A stretch of 64,000 nucleotides of DNA from Kitasatospora acidiphila (GCF_006636205.1 NZ_VIGB01000003.1:6636501-6700500); one strand, 5' to 3'. Positions 26,779 to 35,899 are shown, counted from the stretch's first letter. Notes: generated from the letters alone by a model not told the origin. Translations and numbers: made by a program.

Positions 26779-29417
26779 TCAGGGGGCGGAGTGGGGTCGC
26801 GTGCGGAACTGCTGCCGCAACCACCGGGTGTTGTGGACGGCCGCGATGTTCCAAACGGCCTGACCCTCGCCGTAGGGGTCGCCGAGTTCGCGGTGGATGG
26901 CGGCGGCTTGGGTGAGGGCCTCGATGGCCTCGTCGAACCGACCCACGGCTCGGAGCGCCACGCCTAGGTTGTTCAGCGCCATGGCTTCGCGGTGGTGGTC
27001 GCCGAGTCTGCGGTGAGTGATGGCGGCCCTGCCATGGGCGTCGATGGCTCCGGCGAAGCGGCGAAGCGACTGCAAGGCGCCGCCGAGGTTGTTCAGTGCC
27101 ATGGCTTCGCGGTGGTGGTCGTTGAGTGCTTGGTGGATGGCGACGGCTCGGGTGAGGGCGTAGACGGCCTCGTCGAACCGACCCACCGCTCTCAGGGCGG
27201 GTCCGAGGTTGTTCAGTGCGGTACCTTCACCTTGCCAGTTGTCGAATGCTTGGTGGATGGTGGCGGCTTCGATGTGGGCCTTGACGGCCTCGTCGAACCG
27301 ATCCACCGATTGCAGGACAATGCCGAGGTTGTCCAGTGTGATGGCCAAGCGGTGGAAGTCCTCGAGTTCGCGGGAGATGGCCAGGTCCCGGGCGTGGACT
27401 TCGATGGCCTCGTCGAACCTGTGTGCCTTCCGCAGCGCAACGCCGAGGTTGTTCAGCGCCGCGCCCTCGCCGTCCTGGTCGCCGAGCTCGTGGAAGAGGG
27501 CGGCGGCTCTGGTGTGGGCGTCGATGGCTTCGTCGAACCGACGCACCTCCTGCCTGGCGCTGCCCAGGTTGTTCAGCGCTGCGGCTTCGCTGTTCCGGTC
27601 GCCGAGTTCACGGTGGATGGCGGCGGCCCTGGTGTGGGCGTCGATGGCCTCGTCGAACCGGCGCGCTGCTGTGAACGTCAGGCCAAGAGCACCCCAAGCG
27701 ATGCCCTCGCCTTGGCGGTCGCCGAGTTCGCCGCAGACGGCCAGGTCTCTTGTGTGGGCTTCGATGGCTTCGTCGAACCGACGTGCTTCCCGCAGGGCGG
27801 CTCCGAGGTAGAGCAGTGCCCTGCCTTGGCCCTCCCGGTCGCCGAACTCGCGGAAGATGGCGACGGCTTCGGTGTGGGCTTCGATGGCTTCGTCGAACTG
27901 ACGCACTTCCGACAGGGCGTCTCCGAGGTCGTTCAACGCCAACGCCAGAACGGGCTGGTCGCCCAGATCGCGTGAGACGGTCACAGCGGTGGCGGCGACA
28001 GTGACCAAGTCCTTGAAGTAGCGGCGGAAGTGCAGGAAACGGCCGAGGAGAAAAGCGAGAGAGACAGCGGTCCGCGGCCGCCCGAGCGCGTCGGCTGTGG
28101 TGACGGTGGCGATCAGGTTGAGGCGCTCCTCGCCGAGCCAGGTCAAAGCGTCGGTGCGGTTGGTGAAGCGGGGCGAGGTGGGGCTGGGCAGGGACTTCAG
28201 GTGGGTGGTGGCGGCCTCGGTGGTGGTGAGGTAGTGGCTGAGGAGGGCGGTGAGGGCGTCGGCGCGGTGGTCGGTGGTGGCGTGGGCGTGGCCCAGGTCG
28301 TTGGCGTAGAGGCGGACGAGGTCGTGGAAGCGCCAGCGGCCCCAGGTGGGGGCGGCGTGGATGAGGTGGGTGAGGGCGAGGTCTTGGAGGAGTTCTTCGG
28401 TCTCGTAGGGGTCTGCGGCGGCGAGGTGGGTGGCGGCCTCGGTGGAGATGTCGGGGCCCGGATTGAGGGGGAGGAGGCGGAAGAGGCGGGCCTGCTGATC
28501 GGTGAGGCGGCGGTAGGAGAGGTCGAAGGCGGCGCGGACGGCGCGGTCCTTGCGGCGCAGGCGCTTGAGGCGGGTGTGTTCGTCGCTGAGGGCCTGGGCG
28601 ATGGAGGAGAGGGGGCGGGTAGGGGAGTCGGCGAGCAGGGCGGCGACGATGCGCAGGGCGAGGGGGAGGCCGGCGCAGAGCGTGGCGATGGTGGCGGCGT
28701 GCTCGGGGGCGTCGTGGACGCGGGTGTCGGTGGGGCCGTGGGCGTGCTGGAGGGCCTGGGCGAGGAGGGCGACGGAGGCAGTCCCGGTGAGGACGTCGAG
28801 GTCGTGGAGGCGGGCGTCGAGGTCGAGGGTGTCGCGGGAGGTGACCAGGGCGCAGGTGGTGCCGTCGGTGGGGAGGAGCGGGCGGGCCTGGTCCTCGCTG
28901 GAGGCGTTGTCGATGATGACGAGGATGCGGCGGCCTTGGTCGGCGAAGGCGCTGAGCACACTGCGGTAGAGGCGGGAGAGGTCCTGGAGTTGGGTGGGGA
29001 TGTGCTCTGGCGGCATGGCGAGGGCGCGTAGCAGGCCGTCGAGGGCGCGCTCGGGGGCGAGGGAGCGCTCCGGGTCGTAACCGAGCAGGTCGACGAAGAG
29101 GACCCCGCCGGGGAACCAGTCGGGCTCGCGGAGTGCGCGGGTGGCGGTCTGGACGACGAGTTCGGTCTTGCCGACCCCGGCCAGGCCTGCCACGGCGGTG
29201 ATGAGGATGGGCGCTGATCGTCCGACTGATGGGGCGTCAGGGCGGCTAGCAGGTCGGCTAGGTGCTGGTCGCGACCGGTGAAGGTGGGGGAGGCGGGCGG
29301 CAGCCCGGAGAGGGCCGGGGTGACCTTGGGTGGCAGGGTCACGCTGACATTCTGGCCCTGGATCACCGCGTGGAAGAAGACGCCACCGGTGATGCTGTTC
29401 GATATCGACTCCGGCAC
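26779..29417 (-). CDS. STAND ATPase with NB-ARC domain and TPR array (apparent frameshift)
   Basis: About 879 residues when repaired. GTG 29417 gives a start with QGQNVSVTLPP and FTGRDQHLADLLAAL, as in streptomycete NB-ARC proteins. After LTP the frame shifts; the continuation SVGRSAPILITAVAGLAGVG then KTE carries the P-loop. One extra C at the run 29231-29234 joins them. Next come Walker B (ILVIIDNA), sensor TSRDTL, GLPLALRI, a winged-helix region FRLLPLNPGPDISTEAA, and about ten TPRs of 40 residues (RFDEAIEAHTRAAAIHRELG type). STAND proteins are signal-triggered oligomerising switches in regulation or phage defence. No effector domain is visible, so the role is open. Confidence 0.82.
26850..28000. 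repeat. ~120-bp tandem repeat array coding TPRs
   Basis: Roughly ten in-frame 120-base units in the 3' half of the STAND gene, most containing GCCTCGTCGAACCGAC and GGTTGTTCAGCGC-like blocks. High DNA identity between units makes this a hot spot for slippage or assembly collapse. Confidence 0.85.
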
Positions 29418-29472
29418 GGGAACACATTACGGCGGGAGCGGCGCTACGGGCCGCTCCTTACGCGATGGTGAG

Positions 29473-29676
29473 TCAGATGGCTGTCACAGAACCCGACTTG
29501 AGGGCGCCAACGAAGCCGCTGAACGCGCGGGTGGGGAAGGTGAGGGCGGGGCCGTCGGGGTTCTTGGAGTCGCGGAGGGGGACGAGGCCGGCGGGGAGGA
29601 GGTCCCGGGAGGCCTCGACGCAGTCGCCGCCGTTCTCGCCGCTGTGGGTGGACTTGAACCAGGTGAGCTGCTTCAT
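29473..29676 (-). CDS. DUF397 protein
   Basis: 67 residues with the DUF397 pattern WFKSTHSGENGGDCVEAS, LVPLRDSKNPDGPALTF and a short C-terminal SGFVGAL. DUF397 proteins accompany XRE/DUF5753 regulators in streptomycetes (BldB/WhiJ-type modules) and are thought to antagonise them. It follows 20 bases after a second DUF397 sequence fused to a DUF5753 domain, so the two were probably one operon. Confidence 0.88.
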   Translation of the reverse strand: MKQLTWFKSTHSGENGGDCVEASRDLLPAGLVPLRDSKNPDGPALTFPTRAFSGFVGALKSGSVTAI

Positions 29677-29695
29677 GCCCGGAGTCGTTCCAGCG

Positions 29696-30430
29696 TCAGA
29701 TGCCGTCGAAACCGGTCAACTTGACGCCGTTGACGAAGGCAGTGAAGGAGGTGGTGGGGAAGGTGAGGGCCGGGCCGTCGGGGTTCTTGGAGTCCCGGAT
29801 CGGCATCAGGCCGAGGGGGCGCAAGTCGTGCGAGGTCTGGACGCACTGGCCGCCGTTCTCGCCTGTGTAGCTGGACTTGAACCAGGACATGGCGGTCGGC
29901 AGTGGCTGGAGTTCGGGGGACACGTTCAGCAGTGCTTCCATGGTGCGGCGGATCAAGTCGACTGACTCGGACGCCGAGAGGGCATCCGCTCGCAGTCGAT
30001 CATAGGCCCGCGAGAGCCGCTCGATCGCGTCTGGACGACGCGAAAAGTGGCCGCGGTCAACGCTCTCCGAGTAGATCACCTCGGTACCGTTGGGCAGCTC
30101 CAGAAGCGTGAAGCCCATGGTGGCGGCCACGCGTTCACCGAGCTCGTCCGGAGCGATCTGCACCACGATGTTGGGGAAGCGCCGGATCACGTCGAGGGTG
30201 TGCTTCAACTGACGGATCATCACCAGGCGGCCACCCACCATCCGACGCAGGACGACTTCGTCGATGATGAAGATGGCCAGCGGGCCGTCCTCCAGGAAGA
30301 AGCGTGCCTGGCGACTCATTCGAGCTGCTACACGCTGGTCCAGGGTTGGTCCATCCTTGCGGGACGGTCCTCTCGCAAGAAGCGCTCGGGCGTATTCCGG
30401 AGCCTGCAGCAGGCCAGGGAACACTGGCGT
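29696..30430 (-). pseudogene. 5'-truncated XRE/DUF5753 regulator fused in frame to a DUF397 domain
   Basis: The frame is open from 30691, but recognisable protein begins only at VFPGLLQAPEYARALLA, the conserved start of the DUF5753 domain. That domain continues through QARFFLEDGPLAIFIIDEVV, GFTLLELPNGTEVIYSESV and DLIRRTMEALLNV. Then, without a stop, a DUF397 sequence follows (SWFKSSYTGENGGQCVQTS, IRDSKNPDGPALTFP). No helix-turn-helix can be found in any frame upstream, so the DNA-binding half seems lost near 30430. The ATG at 29890 could still start a free DUF397 protein. In intact loci the two genes are separate. Confidence 0.7.
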
Positions 30431-30788
30431 GGTGCTGGTCGAGCTCGGCCGGGCCCGGCCGGATGTGGTGCGCCGGATCGCGGAGTTGCTGCGTGATGGG
30501 CTTGCTGCTCGCGCCCAGCAGCCGAGTTGAGCCTGCCGAGGGCCGCGAGGGCTGAGCAGTGCGCCCGGCCGCCGGGCGCGCAGCCGGTGGCCAGGCAGAC
30601 GCCGGTGCGGTGGCTGGACGGCTTGCGTGGTCTGGCCTGGTCGACCGGCACGGCGAGAACGGCGGGTGCGGCGTTCGGGTGTCCGAAGCACTCACCCGGT
30701 ACAACCCTGATCATGCGCGCGTCTGCGGCGGAGGCCTGCCCGCTCGGCTGGCCGAACTGTCCGGTGTGCGCGAGGAAGTGAGCAACCC
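30431..30788. other. Region of uncertain coding content in the accessory island
   Basis: No gene I can name. On the plus strand a GC-biased frame reads VVLVELGRARPDVVRRIAEL and ends at a TGA at 30528-30530. A second plus-strand frame ends with GLPARLAELSGVREEVSNP at a TGA that overlaps the ATG at 30789. Both could be 3' ends of truncated genes. Antisense frames over the same bases are also open, so strand is uncertain. Confidence 0.35.
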
Positions 30789-30893
30789 ATGAGCGACCCC
30801 AAGTGCGCCCCTGCGCGCGACCCCGAGCCCGAGCCGCAGCCCGGGGCCAGCCCCGACCCCAGCCCCACCCCGAACCCGAGGCCAGCCGGATGA
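30789..30893 (+). CDS. Small Pro-rich ORF
   Basis: 34 codons (MSDPKCAPARDPEPEPQPGA then SPDPSPTPNPRPAG). The ATG overlaps an upstream stop and its own stop overlaps the next ATG, which suggests a coupled string of tiny genes. Its 3' half lies in the 175-base duplication. Unknown function; it may be only a linker remnant. Confidence 0.35.
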   Translation: MSDPKCAPARDPEPEPQPGASPDPSPTPNPRPAG

Positions 30894-31187
30894 CGCTGCA
30901 GGTGTTCCGGGTGACCAGTTCGGGCGCCCTGGTCGAGGTCATCCGCAAGAAGGTCTGGCGCGGCGAGTCCTACTGGAAGAGCCCGATCGGCGGCGAGTGG
31001 CCGCCGTGCCGCAGCCCGGGGCCAGCCCCGACCCCAGCCCCACCCCGAACCCGAGGCCAGCCGGATGACGCTGCAGGTGTTCCGGGTGACCAGTTCGGGC
31101 GCCCTGGTCGAGGTCATCCGCAAGAAGGTCTGGCGCGGCGAGTCCTACTGGAAGAGCCCGATCGGCGGCGAGTGGCCGCCGTGCCGC
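30833..31187. repeat. Perfect 175-bp tandem duplication (two copies)
   Basis: Bases 30833-31007 and 31008-31182 are identical, and identity runs five bases further. The unit holds the end of the Pro-rich ORF and the first ~39 codons of the next small gene. Since 175 is not a multiple of three, copy 1 of that gene reads out of frame into copy 2, while copy 2 stays intact. Confidence 0.93.
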
Positions 31188-31244
31188 TGCCCCCGCTGCC
31201 TGCCGATGCTGCGCTCCCGGCTGCGCCGCGCGGGGCTGTGCTGA
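31065..31244 (+). CDS. Small CxxC protein, function unknown
   Basis: 59 residues, MTLQVFRVTSSGALVEVIRK at the start and PPCRCPRCLPMLRSRLRRAG near the end, with CRCPRC as a possible metal-binding knuckle. This is the intact second copy. The first copy (ATG 30890) has the same 39 N-terminal residues and then runs into the duplication in another frame without the CxxC end. I do not recognise the family. Confidence 0.5.
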   Translation: MTLQVFRVTSSGALVEVIRKKVWRGESYWKSPIGGEWPPCRCPRCLPMLRSRLRRAGLC

Positions 31245-31425
31245 CTCGGAGCTGTGCTGAATCGAGGGGTGTGGAGCTGACAGAAGTAGCCGCCCGGCCA
31301 AAATGGTTGGGTCGACCGGCATGAGCCAGTGGCTGGTGCCGGTCGGCCCGGACATCGATCGACGGCCAGGTTCTGTCCTGCCGATCACTGGTCGGCGCGT
31401 ACGCCTTCAACACACCCAGGTCGCG

Positions 31426-31616
31426 TCAGCTCGTAGACTGTGATGTCTTGGCCAACTCCTCCTTCAACGCCTCAACTTGCGCGCTGAGCTCAGTGACCTG
31501 CTGAGATAGGTTGGTTATCGTTCGATGACGAGCGCATCGGCTTCCGCCCGGGTCCTGGCCTGCTTCTCGAGTTCCCAATCGAATTCGATCTTTGTCACGT
31601 AAAGGCCCGTAGCCAT
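31426..31616 (-). CDS. Small coiled-coil protein (possible frameshift)
   Basis: ATG 31616 has AAAGGAG five bases upstream and gives MATGLYVTKIEFDWELEKQA and 13 more residues before a TAA at 31515. A neighbouring frame continues directly with NLSQQVTELSAQVEALKEEL, a clear coiled coil, and stops at 31426. Joined, they make a protein of about 63 residues. The break is not at a G/C run, unlike the six others in this window, so it may be a true mutation. Base composition is lower in GC than the flanks. Function unknown. Confidence 0.45.
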
Positions 31617-31792
31617 CTCTACTCCTTTGGGGCTTACTGGTTGTCCGGTCCACCCGGCACGGGGTGCAGGCCCTCCAACGATGGCCGAGGAGCGGTGACC
31701 ACCTACTCAGATTGAACTCGCCGTGTCGTAGATGCCGAGAGCCGTTGCTCAGAGTGAGCACGCGGCCGGAATAGGCAGTACCCACGGCGCGG

Positions 31793-31829
31793 GGGCTGCC
31801 GAAGCCATCACAGCTGGCTTCGGCAGCCC
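31793..31829. terminator. Strong hairpin downstream of the secreted protein gene
   Basis: Arms GGGCTGCCGAAGCC and GGCTTCGGCAGCCC (14 pairs) with a nine-base loop, about 95 bases beyond the stop of the gene at 31924. Confidence 0.8.
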
Positions 31830-31923
31830 GGGGACTCTAGACGCGAGCAGGACACGATCGACCGGGGATTCGCTTGCCTCGCGCCTGCCCCGGTTCTTCA
31901 GTGAGCCGGGGCCTGGCGTTGGG

Positions 31924-32499
31924 TCACTCGATGCTGAAGTCGCCCTTGAAGTCGGCGTCCTTCAGACCGCCAGCCGGGAGGCCGACGGTGCAGGCGGCGG
32001 CGCCGCCGAGCAGGCTGGTCTTGAGCGTGGCGGTGAAGCTGTGGCCCTTGAACCGGCCCTTGCTCACAACGCCTGACAGATGCCCGGTGTTGAGGCTGGA
32101 GCCGTCGATCTGCAGGTTGAGGATGCTGCGGTCCGTCTCGCCGGACTTGTCCGTCCATTCGATCGCGCCGCTGCCCTTGCCTGCGCCCGAGCCAGGGCTC
32201 GTCACGCACCCGAGGGGGACGCCGATGAAGCTGGCGGTGAGCTTCGCGCTGCGGATGTCGAATTTGCTGAAGTCGTTGCACTGGCCTTCTTGGCCCTGGT
32301 AGCTGACGTCCTGGTCACTGGTGAAGAGCTTCACGCCGGGGTTGAAGTGGATCTGGCCGGAGGCTTCGCAAGAGACTTTCACGTTCGGCGGTGCGGCGCT
32401 GGCCGTAGCGGGCGCGGCAAGGGCTGCGCCGATGGACAGCGTGGCGCAGGCAGCGGCGAGGGCGACAAGGCGCGTACGGGAGCGGGGAGTGCGCAGCAT
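31924..32499 (-). CDS. Secreted protein, function unknown
   Basis: 191 residues with a Sec signal (LVALAAACATLSIGAALAAP, cut after ASA). The mature part is beta-rich, with four cysteines (VSCEASG, GQCNDFS, GCVTSPG, AACTVGLP) probably in two disulfides, and ends DADFKGDFSIE. It resembles small extracellular proteins common in streptomycetes, but I cannot name a function. ATG 32499 is preceded by GGAAAGGAACACCC. Single gene with a terminator. Confidence 0.8.
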   Translation of the reverse strand: MLRTPRSRTRLVALAAACATLSIGAALAAPATASAAPPNVKVSCEASGQIHFNPGVKLFTSDQDVSYQGQEGQCNDFSKFDIRSAKLTASFIGVPLGCVTSPGSGAGKGSGAIEWTDKSGETDRSILNLQIDGSSLNTGHLSGVVSKGRFKGHSFTATLKTSLLGGAAACTVGLPAGGLKDADFKGDFSIE

Positions 32500-32668
32500 G
32501 GGTGTTCCTTTCCGGAATGGAGGGAGGTCAGTCGTACAGCCGACCGAGACTCATAATGTGCATACGAACGAGATTTCGGCTGGGTGTTGTTGGGCCAACT
32601 GCATTACTCGGGACCGACGGACTCTGAGTAACAGGACATGGCGAGTTCAAGCTGAGTAACAAGCACTA
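32500..32668. other. Intergenic region upstream of the IS element
   Basis: Relatively AT-rich; contains the promoter of the minus-strand secreted protein gene and two copies of GAGTAAC (near 32626 and 32655). Nothing else is recognisable. Confidence 0.4.
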
Positions 32669-32672
32669 CTAG

Positions 32673-33648
32673 GCCGTGTGTCGAAAGTGGATCTTGAGGC
32701 GGTGCATGATCACCGTTCATGGGGCGGGGAGATCTCACGGACAAGCAGTGGGCGGCGCTGGAGCCGTTGCTGCCGAAGGGCGTGAAGGCAGGTCGGCCGC
32801 CTGTCTGGTCTCGGCGGCAGTTGATCGACGGCATACGGTTCCGGGCCCGGACCGGTGTTCCGTGGCGGGACGTACCCGTCGAGTACGGGCCGTGGGGCCG
32901 GATCTACGACCTGTTCCGCCGGTGGCAACGGGATGGTACCTGGCACCGGGTCCTCATCCAGCTTCAGTCCCTGGCTGACGCGAAGGGTGCGATCACGTGG
33001 GGCCTGAGCGTCGACTCCACGGTGTGCCGTGCCCATCAGCATGCGGCCGGGGCCCGGAAGCGGGGTGACCTGCAGAAGGAGTCACCGGGTGGTGTCTTGC
33101 CGAGCCCGGTGATCACGGGCTGGGGCGTTCGCGCGGTGGGTTCACCACCAAGCTGCACCTGGCCGTTGAGCAGGGGCAGAAGCCCATGTCGATCGTGGTG
33201 ACGGCCGGGCAGCGTGGAGACTCGCCGCAGTTCGAACCGGCGCCGGAGAAGGTTCGCGTGCCCCGCATCGGACCGGGCCGGCCACGCGTCTGCCCCGATC
33301 GCGTGCGGGCCGACAATGCGTACGCCTCCCGCAGAAACCGCGCCTACCTGCGCCGACGTGGCATTCGCTGCACCATCCCGGACAAGGCCGACCAGGCTCG
33401 CAACCGCAAGAGACTCGGCGCTCGCAGCGGCCGGCCACCCAAGTTCGACGCCGAGGACTACAAGGCTCGGCATGCGGTCGAATGTGGCATCAATCGTCTC
33501 AGAAGGCATCGCGCCGTGGCCACGAGATACGACGAGCTCGCGGTCCGCTCTGAGGCGACCGTCCTCGTCGCGGCCATCGACGAGTGGCTGTGACCACAAA
33601 CCCGCACCGCCTTTTCGTTAATCCGTTGCCCAGGGGTCCGGCGGCCAG
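32673..33648 (+). mobile_element. IS5-type insertion sequence
   Basis: Carries the transposase at 32719-33593. CTAG stands at 32669-32672 and at 33649-33652, which could be the target duplication, and both inner ends begin GGCC. The terminal inverted repeats beyond that are poor, so the boundaries are tentative. Orientation is the same as the IS remnant at 34730. Confidence 0.6.
32719..33593 (+). CDS. IS5-family DDE transposase (two frames)
   Basis: Cut-and-paste transposase. Frame 1 (32719-33201) has the N-terminal MGRGDLTDKQWAALEPLLPK and the first catalytic Asp in SVDSTVCRAHQHAAGARK. Frame 2, entered around 33095-33130, continues HGLGRSRGGFTTKLHLAVEQ, then RADNAYASRR (second Asp) and HAVECGINRLRRHRAVATRY (Glu), and stops at 33593. 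Some IS5 groups use programmed frameshifting, but no A/T slippery run is present. The break fits a missing C near GCCGAGCCC, so the copy may be inactive or mis-sequenced. Confidence 0.83.
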
Positions 33649-33780
33649 CTAGGTTCGCCCAGCCGCCCGCATCGGTGCAGGCCGGCGCTGTCGACCAGGA
33701 GGTGTGGAGCACATGCGCACGAGTGCCCAGGAGTTGAGCTCGCGTACTGATCCTTGCCACCTCCTCTCGACGGAGACACC

Positions 33781-34659
33781 TTGTCCCTTCGCATCACCCC
33801 ACTGACCGACCCCGCTCACGGGCCGCACGGCCGGCGTCTCGCCTGGCTGGCCTCGGACGCGGACTCCATCCCTGCCGGGACCGCCTTCTTGCGCCTGCTC
33901 GACGGCGGACAAGAGCACCTCGCCGAGCTCGACCTCCGCGTTCATCCCGCGGAGCGCCGCAAGGGCGTCGGCTCCCGGCTCCTCAACACCGCCGTGGCCA
34001 CCGCCCGGGACAACGCCCGACGCCGCGTCGTCGCGCAGGCCGAAGCCGGGTCGCCCGGCGACCACTTCCTGGCGGCACGCGGCTTCCGGAAGGTCCTCAC
34101 CTTCAGGTACACCCGCCTGGCGATGGCCGACGTGGACACCACCGTCCTCGCCGGAATCGTCGAGCGTCCGCACCCCGGCTACCGGCTGACGTCATGGCAG
34201 GGAACCGTCCCCGACGACCTCGCCCGGACGTTCGCCGCCTCACGCCGCGCCATGGACGACATGCCCATGGACGACGCCGAGTACGGCACCGTGGCCTGGG
34301 ACGTGGACCGCGTGCGGGCCGCGGCGAAGGCCGTCGAACAGCGCGGCGACCACCTGCACACCGTCGTCGCCATCGACGCCTCCAACGGCTCGATCGCCGG
34401 GTTCACCGAACTCGTCATCCCCGGCAACGGCGCCGGTGACGGCCAGCACTACGGCACGGGCGTGCTGCCCGAGCACCGTGGTCACGGCCTCGGCCGATGG
34501 ATGAAGGCCGAGTCGATCCGACAAGCCCATAGGGACTATCCGGACCTCGATGGCCTCCTGACCGACACCGCCGACAGCAACGCGCACATGCGACGGATCA
34601 ACGACGATCTCGGCTACACACCCACGCACACGACACACCAGCATCAGCTCGACCTTTAG
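33781..34659 (+). CDS. Double-domain GNAT acetyltransferase
   Basis: 292 residues from TTG 33781, which has GGAG five bases upstream; a TTG at 33754 is the alternative. Two GNAT domains are visible. The first carries the acetyl-CoA loop VHPAERRKGVGSRLL, the second VLPEHRGHGLGRWMK. Between them lies RPHPGYRLTSWQGTVPDDLA, as in mycothiol-synthase-like and antibiotic-modifying GNATs of actinobacteria. Substrate unknown. The gene sits between two IS5-type elements and ends in a strong terminator, so it may be IS-borne cargo. Confidence 0.85.
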   Translation: MSLRITPLTDPAHGPHGRRLAWLASDADSIPAGTAFLRLLDGGQEHLAELDLRVHPAERRKGVGSRLLNTAVATARDNARRRVVAQAEAGSPGDHFLAARGFRKVLTFRYTRLAMADVDTTVLAGIVERPHPGYRLTSWQGTVPDDLARTFAASRRAMDDMPMDDAEYGTVAWDVDRVRAAAKAVEQRGDHLHTVVAIDASNGSIAGFTELVIPGNGAGDGQHYGTGVLPEHRGHGLGRWMKAESIRQAHRDYPDLDGLLTDTADSNAHMRRINDDLGYTPTHTTHQHQLDL

Positions 34660-34665
34660 CAGAGA

Positions 34666-34709
34666 ACGGACGGGCCGGACCGGGGCATCACCCCGCCCGG
34701 CCTGTCCGT
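34666..34709 (+). terminator. Terminator of the GNAT gene
   Basis: Arms ACGGACGGGCCGG and CCGGCCTGTCCGT with one mismatch and further CCGGGG/CCCCG pairing inside, directly after the stop codon. Confidence 0.8.
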
Positions 34710-34729
34710 GCTTTCGATACACGCCCTAG

Positions 34730-35445
34730 GACCTGTCCGCCCGATCGTGTGACTATCAAGCGCCCGGGCCGTCTACGAGCGCCACCGGTTGTGGTCGGCC
34801 GACGGGACCTGGGAACGGTTGCTCCAGCAGGTGCAGGCCGAAGCGGACACGGCAGGCGACATCGACCGGGACGTTCCGTCGACTCCATGATCGTGCGGGC
34901 CTACCAGCACGCGGTCGGCGCCCGCACCGATCCGCCGCCGGCCCTGGCCTCAAAGGGGGCTGGGCAGAGAGAACGCCAGAACGAGACGCCATGGCAGAGC
35001 CTCGTCGCCCGCCTGGTGGAGGTGGTGCTGGAGGCGAGGGCCTGGGCGGCTCGCGGGGTGGGTTCACCACGAAGCCGCAGCTGAGCGCAGACGGCCGCTG
35101 CCGCCCGCTGTCCCTGGTCGTCACGCCAGGGCAGCAAGGCCGACTGCACGCAGTTCGAGCCCGCGCTGGAGAAGATCCGGGTCCCGCGGACCGGACCGGG
35201 AAGGCCCCGCAAGAAGCCCGACAGCCTGGCCGCCGATAAGGCCTACAGCAACGGGCCGTGCCGCGCTTGCCTGCGCGAGCGGGGCATCCGGCATGCGATC
35301 CCGGAGAAGACCGACAGCCAGGGCGCCCGCCGTCGCAAGGGCTCACGCGGCGGCCGGCCACCGGGCTTCGACGAAGAGCGGTACAAGAGTCGCAACACCG
35401 TCGAACGGGCCATCAACAAGCCCAAGAACGCCAGAGGGGTGGCCA
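34730..35445 (+). mobile_element. Degenerate IS5-type element (transposase pseudogene)
   Basis: Pieces of an IS5-type transposase in several frames: YERHRLWSADGTWERLLQQV, then DSMIVRAYQHAVGA (first Asp), GLGGSRGGFTTKPQLS, RVPRTGPGRPRKK, LAADKAYSNGPCRACLRERG and KSRNTVERAINK. At least three frame changes and a missing N-terminus make it inactive. CTAG at 34726-34729 and 35446-35449 may mark the ends. It is related to, but clearly different from, the element at 32673. Confidence 0.75.
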
Positions 35446-35457
35446 CTAGGTCCGCTG

Positions 35458-35488
35458 CCCTGTCCCGACCTGCCGGGTCGGGACAGGG
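35458..35488 (-). terminator. Terminator of the LecB-like lectin gene
   Basis: Arms CCCTGTCCCGAC and GTCGGGACAGGG (12 pairs), 25 bases beyond the lectin stop codon. Confidence 0.85.
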
Positions 35489-35512
35489 CCCAAGGCGTCG
35501 GGTGTGTGCCTA

Positions 35513-35899
35513 TTACCTCGGTGTGTGCCAGGAGAACTCGAGGATGGCGTCGTTGTAGTCGCTGTCGTCGCCGTTCTCGGCGACGATCACCATCAGGTGG
35601 TAGCTGCCGATGTCGTAGGGGCCACCGCTGTTGAGCTTGCTCGGCTTGAAGACACCTGCGCTGTCGCTGTACTCGAAGGTGGCACTGAGCTGGCTCGGCC
35701 CGGTGAAGGTCTCCTGCCCACTGACGGTGTTGCGTTCCCCGGTGCCGGTGAACTGGTAGTCAACCGCACGGTCCTTGCTGGTGACCGACACCTTCTGGAC
35801 GAGACTCGAGTTGGTCTTCGCCTTGACGGTGATCCGTGCGCCGGCGGGGAGGCTGATCTCGGCCTTGTTGCCGTTGACGTAGACGTAGGCGTCGGACAC
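35513..35899 (-). CDS. LecB/PA-IIL-like calcium-dependent lectin
   Basis: 128 residues, no signal peptide. GTG 35899 has AGGAG five bases upstream. The hallmark is the calcium loop NGDDSDYNDAILEFSW near the C-terminus, which parallels the GTDNDYNDAVV loop of the Pseudomonas fucose/mannose lectin LecB. The start AEISLPAGARITVKAKTNSS also parallels LecB. In LecB the C-terminal Gly of the partner subunit completes the calcium site; here the chain ends WHTPR, so that contact differs. Lectins of this family are uncommon in actinobacteria. It lies in the accessory island, downstream of a 400-residue unknown on the same strand. Confidence 0.8.
   Translation of the reverse strand: MSDAYVYVNGNKAEISLPAGARITVKAKTNSSLVQKVSVTSKDRAVDYQFTGTGERNTVSGQETFTGPSQLSATFEYSDSAGVFKPSKLNSGGPYDIGSYHLMVIVAENGDDSDYNDAILEFSWHTPR

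Noticed and set aside
26850..28000. Regular ~120 bp repeats considered as a CRISPR-like or iteron array
   Set aside because: The repeats are in frame, lack unique spacers and encode TPRs.
33095..33130. Programmed ribosomal frameshift in the IS5 transposase
   Set aside because: No A/T-rich slippery sequence or clear stimulatory structure; a missing C fits better with the pattern elsewhere in the window.
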